From assembly GCA_017478855.1 (NCBI GenBank), contig JAFVCX010000027.1:1-42426 (forward strand): a stretch of 42,426 nt of DNA, in the 5' to 3' direction. The position numbers and the translations under genes are program-made. Position 1 is the first letter of the stretch; the number at the start of each line of letters is the position of its first letter. Positions 31,159-40,634 of the stretch are shown in pieces. Origin of the DNA: Muribaculaceae bacterium. GTDB lineage: Bacteria > Bacteroidota > Bacteroidia > Bacteroidales > Muribaculaceae. Below the pieces are notes generated by a model. It saw only the letters and a program-made list of their open reading frames with translations, was not told the DNA's origin and ran no database searches.

Positions 31159-32496
31159 ATGAAAAAGAAAATATTTGCTGCGTCGCTCGTGCTATGCGCA
31201 TGCGTGGGCACGCAGGCTGCAGTGCCAACGGGCTATTACAGTTCCTTGCCCGGTAAAAGCGGCCAAGCACTCAAAACGGCGGTGCACGACATTGTGGCCC
31301 ACCACACGGTGCTCAGCTATGGTGACTTGTGGAAATATTACCCCGACACTGATGCCCGCCCCGAGAACTCACGCCTCGTGTGGGACATGTATAGCAACGA
31401 AACTTATTACTTCAACAGCACCTATGGCCACTCCACCAGCGGCATGAACAAGGAGCATTCATTCCCCAAAAGCTGGTGGGGCGGCAGCACGTCGGTTGAC
31501 GCTTATAGCGATTTGCACCACCTTGTGCCGGTGGATGCCGCATCCAACACCGCGCGGTCGAACTGGCCGTTTGGCGAGGTGGCCACCGAAAATTGGAACA
31601 ACGGCTTGTCGAAACGTGGCACGCCCAAGAGCGGACAGGGTGGGGGTGCCAGCAATGTGTTTGAACCGGCCGATGAATATAAAGGCGATTTTGCCCGCAT
31701 CTATTTCTATATGGTGTCGTGCTACCAAGACTACTCATGGAGTTCCAGCTACTTGTGGATGCTATCCAATACCGACTGGCGGTCGCTGAGCAAGTGGTCG
31801 ATGGATTTGCTCATGAAGTGGTCGCGTGAAGACCCCGTGAGCGAGAAAGAAATCAAGCGCAACGATGCCGTGTTTCGCTATCAAAACAACCGCAACCCCT
31901 TTGTGGATAATCCCGACTTGGCCGAATATATCTGGGGTAAATATGCCGGCAATGCCTATAAAGACACCACCAGCGTCACTCCGCCGCCGCAAGACCCCAC
32001 TCTCATCACCCCCACGCAGGGCACATTGCTCAACTTTGGCGAGGTGAAACTGGGCGAGAGTGCCACGCTCACGCTTTATGTCACGGGCAAATACTTGACA
32101 TCGAATCTGAGCTTGCAGCTTTATCGCTACGACTATCGCATGTTCTCCCTTTCGACCACCACAATAGACTACGAGCAAGTGAACAGCGATGGCGGTTATG
32201 CGCTCAAAATCACCTATGCGCCCACCGAAATGGGTGACCACAAGGCCAAGATTTTGATTTCGGACGGTGGCCTGCCGGGCAGCGTGGGCATCGATTTGCA
32301 AGCCACATGTGTGTCGGCCGGCCTGCGGGGCGACGTGAATGGCGATGGCCATGTGGATGTGGCCGATGTGAATGCCGTGGTTAACATTGTGCTGGGCAAT
32401 TCTCAATCGGTTCCGTTGGCCGACGTGAATGGCGATGGCGAAGAGGACGTGGCCGATGTGAATACGTTGATTAACATCGTCTTGGGCAATGACTAA
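31159..32496 (+). CDS. Secreted endonuclease I family nuclease with dockerin
   Basis: 445 residues with a signal peptide (KKKIFAASLVLCACVGTQA). The nuclease domain (about 25-270) belongs to the endonuclease I/EndA group, with NKEHSFPKSWWGG, a DLHHLVPVDAASNTARSNWP core holding the general-base His and metal-binding Asn, and a C-terminal QNNRNPFVDNPDLAEYIWG. A beta-sandwich domain follows (about 290-390). A dockerin with two Ca2+ loops (DVNGDGHVDVADVN and DVNGDGEEDVADVN) ends at the stop codon. It would degrade extracellular DNA or RNA. The dockerin suggests docking on a cohesin protein instead of free release. It has its own promoter and overlaps the next gene by 8 bases. Confidence 0.88.
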   Translation: MKKKIFAASLVLCACVGTQAAVPTGYYSSLPGKSGQALKTAVHDIVAHHTVLSYGDLWKYYPDTDARPENSRLVWDMYSNETYYFNSTYGHSTSGMNKEHSFPKSWWGGSTSVDAYSDLHHLVPVDAASNTARSNWPFGEVATENWNNGLSKRGTPKSGQGGGASNVFEPADEYKGDFARIYFYMVSCYQDYSWSSSYLWMLSNTDWRSLSKWSMDLLMKWSREDPVSEKEIKRNDAVFRYQNNRNPFVDNPDLAEYIWGKYAGNAYKDTTSVTPPPQDPTLITPTQGTLLNFGEVKLGESATLTLYVTGKYLTSNLSLQLYRYDYRMFSLSTTTIDYEQVNSDGGYALKITYAPTEMGDHKAKILISDGGLPGSVGIDLQATCVSAGLRGDVNGDGHVDVADVNAVVNIVLGNSQSVPLADVNGDGEEDVADVNTLINIVLGND

Positions 32497-33490
32497 ACTA
32501 AAATGCCGCATAACAGCAGCTCTTGGAGCGTGTGTGCTTCTGTTCTGCGCGATGGCTTGTGGCAGTCGTGAGCACTTCGACCTCACCATCGACGTAGAAG
32601 GCTTGGGCGACAGTCCGGTGCACGTGACTTATATGGCCGACGAGGGCGTGCAGTCGCAATGGGTTGCTCCGCAAAAAGGCGGCAAGCGCAAGATGCGTGG
32701 TTCCAGCAGCGATTACACACTGGTGCTGGTGGCCGACGAGAGCAATGTGACGCTGGCCACCCTCGTCGTGCGTAATGGCGACGATGTGACGCTTCAGGGC
32801 ACTACTGCCAACCCCGAATCGTTCACGGTGAAAGGAAGTGACCTCACCCAGCGATGGCTGGAGTTCAGGCGCGACCATGCGGCCCAATATGCCTCGGCCC
32901 CGCAATGCGACGTTGCCATCGAAAACTATGTGCGGCAGCACCCCGACGATGTGCTATCGGCCGTGCTGCTGGTGGTCGATTATAGCGACTTGTCGCCACA
33001 GGGTAAAGCACGCCAGTTGCTCGATGGCCTTACGGCGCGTCCACAAAACCTTGTGGGTGCGATAAGCCTCACCGAGCCGCGTGGCTTGACTGATGTGATG
33101 CGTGCACAGACGCTCTATAAACACAACGATGATTTTCGTACACTCATCACGGCGGCTCGTGGCAGCGTGCTCTTTTTTTGGAGCAAAAACGATGTGGCGC
33201 ATCGCCAATTCGTGCGCCGGGTGAAGGAGCTGGTGGCCCGGTCGGGGCGTGACCTGCTGGTGGCCGATGTGCTGATGGATACCGACACGGCCGGATGGAC
33301 TGCCGCTTTGAAAGCCGACTCCACGCAATGGGAGCATTACTGGGCACCCGGTGGGCTGGTGGATCAAAGCATTGACTACCTGCATGTGCCCGCCACACCC
33401 TATCTGATTGTGACCGACTCGGCCTCGCGCATTCGCTTTCGTGGCAGCGACATCTCCACTTTCAATTTGTGGAAAGTGGAAATGAAATAA
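32489..33490 (+). CDS. DUF4369-type lipoprotein with thioredoxin-like domain
   Basis: 333 residues with a lipoprotein signal (LLFCAMACGS; Cys near 24). The first 100 or so residues match the DUF4369 beta domain common in Bacteroidetes. The C-terminal part (GSVLFFWSKND...VPATPYLIVTDS) has a thioredoxin-like layout, but the active-site Cys-x-x-Cys is absent (the SKND region is in its place), so it is unlikely to be a redox enzyme. It overlaps the nuclease gene by 8 bases and is therefore co-transcribed; a link to nuclease export or folding is possible but unproven. Confidence 0.7.
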   Translation: MTKLKCRITAALGACVLLFCAMACGSREHFDLTIDVEGLGDSPVHVTYMADEGVQSQWVAPQKGGKRKMRGSSSDYTLVLVADESNVTLATLVVRNGDDVTLQGTTANPESFTVKGSDLTQRWLEFRRDHAAQYASAPQCDVAIENYVRQHPDDVLSAVLLVVDYSDLSPQGKARQLLDGLTARPQNLVGAISLTEPRGLTDVMRAQTLYKHNDDFRTLITAARGSVLFFWSKNDVAHRQFVRRVKELVARSGRDLLVADVLMDTDTAGWTAALKADSTQWEHYWAPGGLVDQSIDYLHVPATPYLIVTDSASRIRFRGSDISTFNLWKVEMK

Positions 33491-33520
33491 AACAAACAAA
33501 GAAGAACACAATATAATAAT

Positions 33521-35065
33521 ATGCTTGCAAAAACCATAGCAGCCGCTTTGACTGGCATTGATGCCATTAAGGTCGACCTTGAGGTGTCGGTCGACTGGGG
33601 GTCAGGCTTTGTGTTGGTGGGCTTGCCTGACACGGCCGTCAAGGAGAGTGCCGAGCGGGTGCGCTGTGCCATTCAGGAAGCCGGTTATGAATTCCCGCGG
33701 CGCAATGTGGTGGTCAACCTCTCACCAGCCGACATTAAAAAAGAAGGCTCGGCCTATGACCTGCCCCTTGCCGTGGGCATCCTTGCCGCCGACGAAAAAA
33801 TTGAGAGCGAGCGTTTGGGTCGCTACATGCTCATGGGCGAGCTGTCGCTCGACGGCTCACTGCGCAGCGTGAAAGGCGCGTTGCCCATGGCCATCGTCGC
33901 ACGCGAAATGGGGCTCGACGGATTCATCTTGCCTCGCGCCAATGCGCTGGAAGCCGCCGTGGTCAATCAACTCAATGTGTATGGTGTGGACTCGTTGCAA
34001 CAAGTATTGGGCTTCTTAAATGGAGAAATAACACTTGAACCTACCGTGGTGGACACTCGTGCCGAGTTCGCCCAAGCGCAGGGGTTCTTCCCCTATGACT
34101 TTGCCGAGGTGCGTGGACAAGAAAATGTGAAACGTGCCTTTGAGGTAGCTTGCGCCGGTGGGCACAATCTCTTGCTGGTGGGCAGTCCGGGTTCTGGAAA
34201 ATCAATGATGGCCAAGCGATTACCCTCCATCATGCCACCACTCACTTTGAGCGAGGCCCTCGAAACCACCAAGATTCACTCGGTGGCCGGCAAACTGCCC
34301 GGTGGCACCACGCTCATGACCACCCGTCCTTTCCGCTCGCCTCATCACACCATTTCGCCGGTGGCACTGGTGGGCGGTGGCACGTTTCCCACTCCGGGAG
34401 AAATCTCACTGGCACATAACGGAGTTCTATTTCTTGACGAGCTGCCCGAGTTCAACCGCAACGTGCTGGAAGTGATGCGTCAGCCGCTCGAAGACCGCGT
34501 GATCAGCATCAGTCGCGCAAAATATGCCACCGAGTATCCCGCTTCGTTCATGCTGGTGGCCTCAATGAATCCCTGCCCATGTGGTTATTACGGTCATCCG
34601 CGCAAAAAATGCGTGTGCACCGAGTACCAGCGCAGCCACTACTTGGGCAAGATTTCAGGGCCGTTGCTCGACCGCATCGACTTGCAAATAGAAGTGCAGC
34701 CGGTGGATTTCGACCAGATGTCGAGCACAGAGCAAGGCGAGTCGAGTGCCGACATTCGTCGGCGTGTGGTGGCGGCCCGCGCCATTCAGGCACGCCGCTT
34801 CAGTGGCGAGAAGGGCATCTATTGCAATGCGCAAATGACCCCGTCGTTGTTGCATCGCTGGGCCGAACCCGATGCCGCTGGCCTTGAGAAACTGCGCGAT
34901 GTCATGGAACGCATGAACATGAGCGCCCGTGCCTACGACCGCATCCTGAAAGTGGCCCGCACCATTGCCGACCTCGATGCCAGCGAGCGGGTGGAGCAGC
35001 GGCACATCATGGAAGCCATAGGCTACCGCAACCTCGACCGCGGAGGCTACATGGCAGCACCTTGA
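33521..35065 (+). CDS. comM: ComM/YifB-type AAA+ ATPase (Mg-chelatase-like)
   Basis: 514 residues. An N-terminal Lon-like fold domain (about 20-165, with LSPADIKKEGSAYDLP) is followed by an AAA+ Mg-chelatase-like ATPase. The Walker A motif is GSPGSGKS (221-228) and the Walker B region is LFLDELPEF. A Cys-rich insert (NPCPCGYYGHPRKKCVC) and the C-terminal chelatase domain follow. ComM is a helicase that promotes branch migration during natural transformation; many bacteria keep it without being known to be competent. It has no local com neighbours here. It is 30 bases after the lipoprotein gene. Confidence 0.93.
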   Translation: MLAKTIAAALTGIDAIKVDLEVSVDWGSGFVLVGLPDTAVKESAERVRCAIQEAGYEFPRRNVVVNLSPADIKKEGSAYDLPLAVGILAADEKIESERLGRYMLMGELSLDGSLRSVKGALPMAIVAREMGLDGFILPRANALEAAVVNQLNVYGVDSLQQVLGFLNGEITLEPTVVDTRAEFAQAQGFFPYDFAEVRGQENVKRAFEVACAGGHNLLLVGSPGSGKSMMAKRLPSIMPPLTLSEALETTKIHSVAGKLPGGTTLMTTRPFRSPHHTISPVALVGGGTFPTPGEISLAHNGVLFLDELPEFNRNVLEVMRQPLEDRVISISRAKYATEYPASFMLVASMNPCPCGYYGHPRKKCVCTEYQRSHYLGKISGPLLDRIDLQIEVQPVDFDQMSSTEQGESSADIRRRVVAARAIQARRFSGEKGIYCNAQMTPSLLHRWAEPDAAGLEKLRDVMERMNMSARAYDRILKVARTIADLDASERVEQRHIMEAIGYRNLDRGGYMAAP

Positions 35066-35140
35066 GGAAATCTCGCTGTGAAAGGGCGGTTAAAGCTTGT
35101 TAAAGGCATGAATTAAGTGGCGAAAACGTGCCATTTTGCT

Positions 35141-35148
35141 TATCTTTG
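35141..35148 (+). promoter_or_regulatory. -7 box before the secreted protein gene
   Basis: TATCTTTG matches TAnnTTTG and lies 88 bases before the start at 35237, implying a leader of about 80 bases. No clear -33 box. The rest of 35066-35236 holds nothing else that I recognise. Confidence 0.45.
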
Positions 35149-35236
35149 TGGCAAATTTGCTGCTTTTAGATGTTTTGAGCCAGCTAAAAGCGACAAATCT
35201 AAAAACAAATGTTTCATTTTTAACCAAAATTCAGGT

Positions 35237-36307
35237 ATGAAAAAGATTTCTACTTTGGCATTGCTTTTGTGTGGCGTGCTCGCAAGTAACGCCACCGATT
35301 TCGTGACCCCTACGGGAACGAAGACCGAGTTTATCACCGAGGCAACTGTCTTGGGCGGTGTCGGTAAATTCCAAACCTATGATGTGACCACCGTTTATGA
35401 CTATTACATGAACGACGATGGCACGTTCTACATCCGCAACTTCGTGAATGGCAAGGGCTACTTCAAGGGCACCATCAGCGGAACTAACATCACCATCCCT
35501 GTGCCTCAGGCTGTGTATGAAGAGAATGGCGTGACCTATTATGTGAAGACTGCCGACTTTGGTGGCAGCGGCAACGCACTGAGAGATGAGCAATTCACAA
35601 TGACTTACTATCCGGCCAACGGACGCATCAACTGTCAGTCGTATGGTGTGGGCATCTATGCCGGCGACAACACCACCTGCGAGCGTGCCGTTAGCCTGTG
35701 CTCATTCCGCACCAATAAAATTCACTCAGAAATCTTTGAGTTGGCCCGTATAGCAGAAACCAGTGATGGGCAAGTGTTTGCCGACATTGTGCCGGCTCGC
35801 TATCTGCAAGCTGCCGACCCCGACTATCTTGCCATTGAAGGTTTGTTCCCCGGCTCGACCAACGGTCAGATGATTGACGACTGGGGCAGCACTTGGCGCT
35901 TCACCGACAGCCAGTTTATTGGCATGACCGAGAATAACGGCTATATCTTCACCGCTGCGCTCAATGGCGACCAGCTGGTTGCTGACCGTCACTCTTTCAC
36001 CAAGACGGTGAACGGCGATGTGACGGAATGGAACCTCTCTGATGGCCAGCAAATCATTGCTTGGTACATCAGTGGCGGCAATGATGATGGCGCATTGGCC
36101 AGCCGCTGGCGCACCATCACTTCGATGAAGATTTCTACCGATCTCTCACTCGTCCCCTCCACTGCCATCAACGATGTGGAAACCGCGGCCGAGGCCACCG
36201 AAGTGGCTCGCTACAACCTCGCCGGGCAGCGCGTGAGTGCCGATGCCAAGGGCGTGGTCATCGTGCGCATGAGCGACGGCACTGCTCAAAAAGTGCTTGT
36301 GAAATAA
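35237..36307 (+). CDS. Secreted protein of unknown function with T9SS-like C-terminal tail
   Basis: 356 residues starting at the ATG that opens the signal peptide (MKKISTLALLLCGVLASNA); the in-frame ATG at 35117 would mask it. The mature part is a beta-rich domain with Gly/Asn/Tyr-rich strands (YYMNDDGTFYIRNFVNGKGY) and no enzyme motif I recognise. The end, RYNLAGQRVSADAKG followed by VLVK, matches the tail of the subtilase (YDLMGRKVAADA...VVVR) and is typical of T9SS-type sorting tails in Bacteroidales. It is probably surface exposed. It has its own promoter box and a strong terminator. Confidence 0.7.
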   Translation: MKKISTLALLLCGVLASNATDFVTPTGTKTEFITEATVLGGVGKFQTYDVTTVYDYYMNDDGTFYIRNFVNGKGYFKGTISGTNITIPVPQAVYEENGVTYYVKTADFGGSGNALRDEQFTMTYYPANGRINCQSYGVGIYAGDNTTCERAVSLCSFRTNKIHSEIFELARIAETSDGQVFADIVPARYLQAADPDYLAIEGLFPGSTNGQMIDDWGSTWRFTDSQFIGMTENNGYIFTAALNGDQLVADRHSFTKTVNGDVTEWNLSDGQQIIAWYISGGNDDGALASRWRTITSMKISTDLSLVPSTAINDVETAAEATEVARYNLAGQRVSADAKGVVIVRMSDGTAQKVLVK

Positions 36308-36334
36308 TTGTTTTTAACGACATATAGTAATAAA

Positions 36335-36363
36335 AGAGCCGCTAATTTCCCGTTAGCGGCTCT
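36335..36363. terminator. Bidirectional terminator
   Basis: A perfect 11-bp stem AGAGCCGCTAA (36335-36345) with TTAGCGGCTCT (36353-36363) and a 7-base loop. It is A-rich on the left and lies between the secreted protein gene and the convergent trxB. Confidence 0.8.
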
Positions 36364-36419
36364 CCTATTATATGAACTCTTTTCGCCGAAGCCAATGAGG
36401 GCCTCCGGCATAGGGAGCA

Positions 36420-37355
36420 CTATGTTTGCTCAGCCAGCCACCGCTCGGCATCGAGGGCTGCGCGGCAACCGGTGCCTGCGGCGGCCACGGCCTGACGATA
36501 GCGCGGGTCGGCCACATCGCCGGCTGCAAACACACCGTCCACGCTGGCGGCGGTAGTGTGCGGCTGGGTCAGAATGTAGCCATTGTCGTCAAGCGCAAGT
36601 TGGCCCGCTAAAAAATCGGTATTAGGCCGGTGCCCGATGGCGAGGAAAAAACCATCGATGGCTATCTCGAACTCCTCTTGTCGCTCAGTGCCTTTGTGAC
36701 GCACGAGGCGAGCTCCCTCCACACCGTTTTCGCCAACCAGTCCCAGCGTGTTGGTGTTGAAAAGAATCTCAATGTTGTCACGCTCAGCCACGCGTTTTTG
36801 CATGGCAGCCGAGGCTCGCAGATGGTCTTTGCGCACAATCATGTAGACTTTGCTGCACAGATTGCTCAAATAGCAGGCCTCCTCGCAGGCTGTGTCGCCG
36901 CCACCCACCACGGCCACCACTTTTTTGCGGTAGAAGAAACCATCACAGGTGGCGCAGGCACTCACCCCCATGCCCATGTATTTTTTCTCGTCGTCAAGAC
37001 CCAGATATTTGGCCGAAGCACCGGTGGCTACAATCACAGTTTGCGCCTCAATGCTGCCACCGCCGTCGAGGGTGGCCACAAAGGGACGTTTGCTCAAGTC
37101 GATGCTGGTCACCAGTCCCGGGCGGATGTCAGCCCCCACATGCAGGGCTTGCTGCCGCATATTGTCCATGAGCGCAAAACCGTCTATTCCGTCAGGAAAT
37201 CCGGGAAAATTCTCAATGGTGGTGGTCTGTGTGAGCTGGCCGCCCGTTTGCAGCCCTTCAATGAGAATGCTGTTCACACCTGCGCGGCTTGTATAGATGG
37301 CTGCGGTGTAGCCGGCCGGCCCCGAGCCGATAATAAGGCATTTGGTCGATTCCAT
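36420..37355 (-). CDS. trxB: Thioredoxin reductase
   Basis: A 311-residue NADPH-dependent flavoprotein that reduces thioredoxin. FAD motif GSGPAGYTAAIYTSRAG, the redox pair Cys134/Cys137 (ACATCDGFF), NADPH motif GGGDTACEEACYL and the C-terminal FAGDVADPRYRQAVAAAGTGC are all present. The start at 37355 (MESTKCLIIG) is preferred over 37397 because the FAD motif then sits at the usual distance. It is downstream of a lolA-like gene and ftsK on the same strand. Confidence 0.95.
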   Translation of the reverse strand: MESTKCLIIGSGPAGYTAAIYTSRAGVNSILIEGLQTGGQLTQTTTIENFPGFPDGIDGFALMDNMRQQALHVGADIRPGLVTSIDLSKRPFVATLDGGGSIEAQTVIVATGASAKYLGLDDEKKYMGMGVSACATCDGFFYRKKVVAVVGGGDTACEEACYLSNLCSKVYMIVRKDHLRASAAMQKRVAERDNIEILFNTNTLGLVGENGVEGARLVRHKGTERQEEFEIAIDGFFLAIGHRPNTDFLAGQLALDDNGYILTQPHTTAASVDGVFAAGDVADPRYRQAVAAAGTGCRAALDAERWLAEQT

Positions 37356-37383
37356 AAGTGTGTTGCGTGAGTTATAGAAATGA

Positions 37384-37998
37384 TTATCGCAGGTCAACGA
37401 CCTGTGTGCCGGTCGGCACTTGGTTTTTATCGAAGGTGAATGTGCCGGCAGGCAGGTTTTGTCGCGTTTTGTAGTTGGTCAGCGTCACGGTGTAGGCATT
37501 GCCGTCGGCGAGTTTCACGTGCATCTTGTGCAGCAAGGCTGTGGTGTTGTTGATGTAGAGATACACCTTTTCCACGCCGCCGCCTTTTTGCCTGGGTTGC
37601 AGCATAATGGCATAGTCGCCCGGCACCTGTCCGGCAGCTTTCCACATATAATAGTTCTTTTTGAAGTCTTGTGCTGCGGCATAGGGGTTGGTCTGCTGCA
37701 GCTCGGTGGTAGTGGGCGTGGTAATGTTTACCTCCTCGGTGGCGCTACTATAAGTCCATTGCGTCTTGCCGTCAAACCAGCATTTCACGTCGGCCGACGT
37801 GAGCCGATAGCGGCTGCCGCTCATCACGATGCTGCCGCTGTTGTTGCCTTGCGAACTTGTCACCGAATAGTTTGCCGTGACTGTGCCGGCGCTCTTAAGT
37901 GCGGCAATGGCCTTGTCGAGCATTTGCTGCGGTTTTTGCGCATGAGCCACAAAGCCTGCGCACAGCGCCAACGCGAATAATGCGAATATCTTTTTCAT
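37384..37998 (-). CDS. LolA-like outer-membrane lipoprotein carrier
   Basis: 204 residues with a signal peptide (MKKIFALFALALCAGFVAHA) and a LolA/LolB-like beta-barrel pattern (strands such as GSIVMSGSRYRL, CWFDGKTQWTY). It would ferry lipoproteins across the periplasm to the outer membrane. It is placed between ftsK and trxB, as I recall from other Bacteroidales. Sequence divergence from proteobacterial LolA is large, so the exact cargo is an inference. Confidence 0.8.
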   Translation of the reverse strand: MKKIFALFALALCAGFVAHAQKPQQMLDKAIAALKSAGTVTANYSVTSSQGNNSGSIVMSGSRYRLTSADVKCWFDGKTQWTYSSATEEVNITTPTTTELQQTNPYAAAQDFKKNYYMWKAAGQVPGDYAIMLQPRQKGGGVEKVYLYINNTTALLHKMHVKLADGNAYTVTLTNYKTRQNLPAGTFTFDKNQVPTGTQVVDLR

Positions 37999-38037
37999 GT
38001 TAACAACCGGATTAAAAACTGAAAAAACAGAGCAAAA

Positions 38038-40548
38038 TCAACCGAACAGCTGATCCACATCAAGGGGCGACACCAGCACCTTGCGCGGCTTGCCGCCTTG
38101 CGCGGGGCCCACGATGCCCGCGGCCTCCATCTGGTCCATCAAGCGTCCGGCTCGGTTATAGCCTATCTCATATCGCCGCTGCAAGCTCGATGTGGAAGCT
38201 GTGTCGCCCTGCACAATCCAGCGCACGGCCTCTTCAAAGAGCGGGTCGCGCTCCTTCAGGTTGCTGGTATCGGCTGTGCCGCCTCCACCATTCTCATCAT
38301 TGCCCACATACTCGGGCAGAATGAGCACGTCGTGATTGATGTCGCGGTCGCGATCCTCCTGTTCCTTGATGAAGTCGCATATGCGCTCAATCTCAGGCGT
38401 GTCCACGAAGGGGCATTGCAGACGCGTAATCTCGCCGTCAATCTGAAACAGCATATCGCCGCGCCCAATGAGCTGCTGCGCGCCCGAGCGGTCAATGATG
38501 ATGCGGCTGTCCATCATCTGCGACACGGCAAAGGCGATGCGGCCCGGGAAATTGCCCTTGATAAGGCCCGTAATCACATTGGCGCTGGGGCGTTGGGTGG
38601 CGATGATCATGTGGATGCCCACGGCGCGGGCTTTCTGCGCGATGCGCACGATGGGGGTCTCCACCTCTTTGCCGGCGGTCATGATCATGTCGCTGAACTC
38701 ATCCACGATGGCCACGATATAGGGCATGAACTGGTATTTCTTGTCGCCCTTCTCATCACGAATGTCGCGCAGCTCTCGCCGCCACTTCTCGTTATAGTCC
38801 TCCAGCTTGCGCACTTTCACTTCCTCAAGGATGCTGTAGCGGTTCTCCATCTCTTGCACGAGGCTGTTGAGGGTGCGCACCACTTTTTGGGTATCGGTCA
38901 CGATGGCCTTGTCGTCGCCCGGCACCTTGGCGAAGAAATACTTCTCAAGGTCGGCATAGATGCTGAATTCCACACGTTTGGGGTCCACCAGCACCAGTTT
39001 CAGTTCCGAGGGACCTTTCTTGTAGAGCAGCGAGGTGATGATGGCGTTCAGGCCCACCGACTTGCCTTTGCCGGTGGCTCCGGCCACCAGCAGGTGAGGC
39101 ATCTTGGTCAGGTCGGCCACAAACACCTCGTTGCTCACCGTGCAACCCAAGCACATGGGCAGCTTGGCCTTGCTCTCCTGAAAGGCTTTCGACGCCAGCA
39201 CCTGACGCATGGGCACCACCTGAGGGTCGCGGTTGGGCACCTCAATGCCTATCGTGCCGCGGCCGGGCATGGGAGCAATGATGCGAATGCCCAGTGCCGC
39301 AAGGCTCAAGGCGATGTCGTCTTCCAAACCTTTGATTTTATTGATGCGCACACCGTCTTCAGGAATGATTTCAAACAAAGTGACGGTGGGACCCACATGC
39401 ACGTCGATGTTCTTGATGGCGATGCCATATTTGCTCAGCGTTTCGCGGATGCGCGTCTTGTTGGCCTCTTGCTCCTCGCGATCCACGCTGTTGCGCATCT
39501 CGCGGTTCTCCAGCAGGTCGAGGGTGGGGAAGCGGTAATGCCTGTATTCACCGGTGGGGTCATCGGGATTGCTCACTCGTCCGGTTTCAATCTCATTCAT
39601 GGTGGCCACGTCGCCGTCCTCGCCGTTTTGCGGCTCTGTCTTGGGTGCCGTGGGGCGTTTGCGTGCAGGGCGTTTCACGGTTTTGTCCGTTGTTTTGTCT
39701 TGCCCGTCATCGCCTTGCACGTTGTCAGTCTTGCCTGTTTCGGCCTGTGGGGCTTCATGCTTGGTGCGCAGCCCGCCCATGAAGTCCGATAGTGTGGTTT
39801 CACCTGGCTCTTTTTCGCCGCCCGCGTGGCGGTTGTTCAAGAATTTGCGACCTTCATTCAAGCCATTGCGGGTTCTCACATAAAGGGCTTTGAGGGTATT
39901 GAAGCACACCGTGGCCCATATCAGCAGCACGATGATGTTCACGGCAATCATGCCGTAGATTCCCGTTAGCCCCAGCAGCCACTTATTGGCAAAATGGCCA
40001 AAATACCCACCCAGCGGGAAAAAGGTGAGGTTCATATCGTAGGTCACGGCTCCCACCAGCAGTGAGCATGCGAAGATGCTGAGCAGGGTCACAAACGTGT
40101 AGGCGAAAAAGTGTGTGTGCTTCCCTTTCTTCACGTTCACCAGTCGCAACCCCATCGTGACGCTCCACACCACAAGGATGAATGCCGCCACGCCCACGCC
40201 ATCGGCAATGAGCAGCTGCGACAGCGACGCTCCCACCACCTTGCCGGCATTGGCTATGCGGTCGGGGTGGGCTGCATTTTCAATCACGGTGTTCGTTTGC
40301 ACCTGATTTTGGTCGGCGGCACCCGAGCCCATAAAGAAACTCAAAAATGAAATGAGCAAATACACGCTCAGCAACAGTAAAATGATGCCCGTGGCAAAAC
40401 GTGTGCGCCCATTCTTGAAAAAGGCGGCAAAACGCTGCCACGTCGTGAGGTTTCGCTCTTGCTCGGCTTTTTCTTGAGCTATCTTGTTTTTGTACTCTTC
40501 GCTCTCTTGGACGCCGGCGATATTGGGGTTGAACGATTCATTTGTCAT
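38038..40548 (-). CDS. ftsK: DNA translocase FtsK/SpoIIIE
   Basis: 836 residues. Four N-terminal membrane segments (about 40-190) anchor it at the division septum. A charged linker (about 235-340) leads to the alpha/beta motor with Walker A GATGKGKSVG and Walker B-region IVAIVDEFSDM, and a C-terminal gamma winged-helix domain (SLQRRYEIGYNRAGRLMDQM) reads chromosome polarity signals. It segregates chromosome termini at division. The ATG at 40548 is used rather than the upstream TTG at 40557. The stop is 39 bases before the lolA-like start. A weak -7-like box (TACCTTTA) lies at 40588-40581. Confidence 0.95.
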   Translation of the reverse strand: MTNESFNPNIAGVQESEEYKNKIAQEKAEQERNLTTWQRFAAFFKNGRTRFATGIILLLLSVYLLISFLSFFMGSGAADQNQVQTNTVIENAAHPDRIANAGKVVGASLSQLLIADGVGVAAFILVVWSVTMGLRLVNVKKGKHTHFFAYTFVTLLSIFACSLLVGAVTYDMNLTFFPLGGYFGHFANKWLLGLTGIYGMIAVNIIVLLIWATVCFNTLKALYVRTRNGLNEGRKFLNNRHAGGEKEPGETTLSDFMGGLRTKHEAPQAETGKTDNVQGDDGQDKTTDKTVKRPARKRPTAPKTEPQNGEDGDVATMNEIETGRVSNPDDPTGEYRHYRFPTLDLLENREMRNSVDREEQEANKTRIRETLSKYGIAIKNIDVHVGPTVTLFEIIPEDGVRINKIKGLEDDIALSLAALGIRIIAPMPGRGTIGIEVPNRDPQVVPMRQVLASKAFQESKAKLPMCLGCTVSNEVFVADLTKMPHLLVAGATGKGKSVGLNAIITSLLYKKGPSELKLVLVDPKRVEFSIYADLEKYFFAKVPGDDKAIVTDTQKVVRTLNSLVQEMENRYSILEEVKVRKLEDYNEKWRRELRDIRDEKGDKKYQFMPYIVAIVDEFSDMIMTAGKEVETPIVRIAQKARAVGIHMIIATQRPSANVITGLIKGNFPGRIAFAVSQMMDSRIIIDRSGAQQLIGRGDMLFQIDGEITRLQCPFVDTPEIERICDFIKEQEDRDRDINHDVLILPEYVGNDENGGGGTADTSNLKERDPLFEEAVRWIVQGDTASTSSLQRRYEIGYNRAGRLMDQMEAAGIVGPAQGGKPRKVLVSPLDVDQLFG

Positions 40549-40634
40549 GGTATACAACTTTCTGTGTCAAAAAAAACGTGTAAAGGTAATAAAAAAAACT
40601 GATTTTCGGGTGATGATGCCAAACTAACTTCATT

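Noticed and set aside
38098..39792. 564-codon plus-strand frame inside ftsK
   Set aside because: Antisense shadow of a well-conserved gene; His-rich, no recognisable domain.
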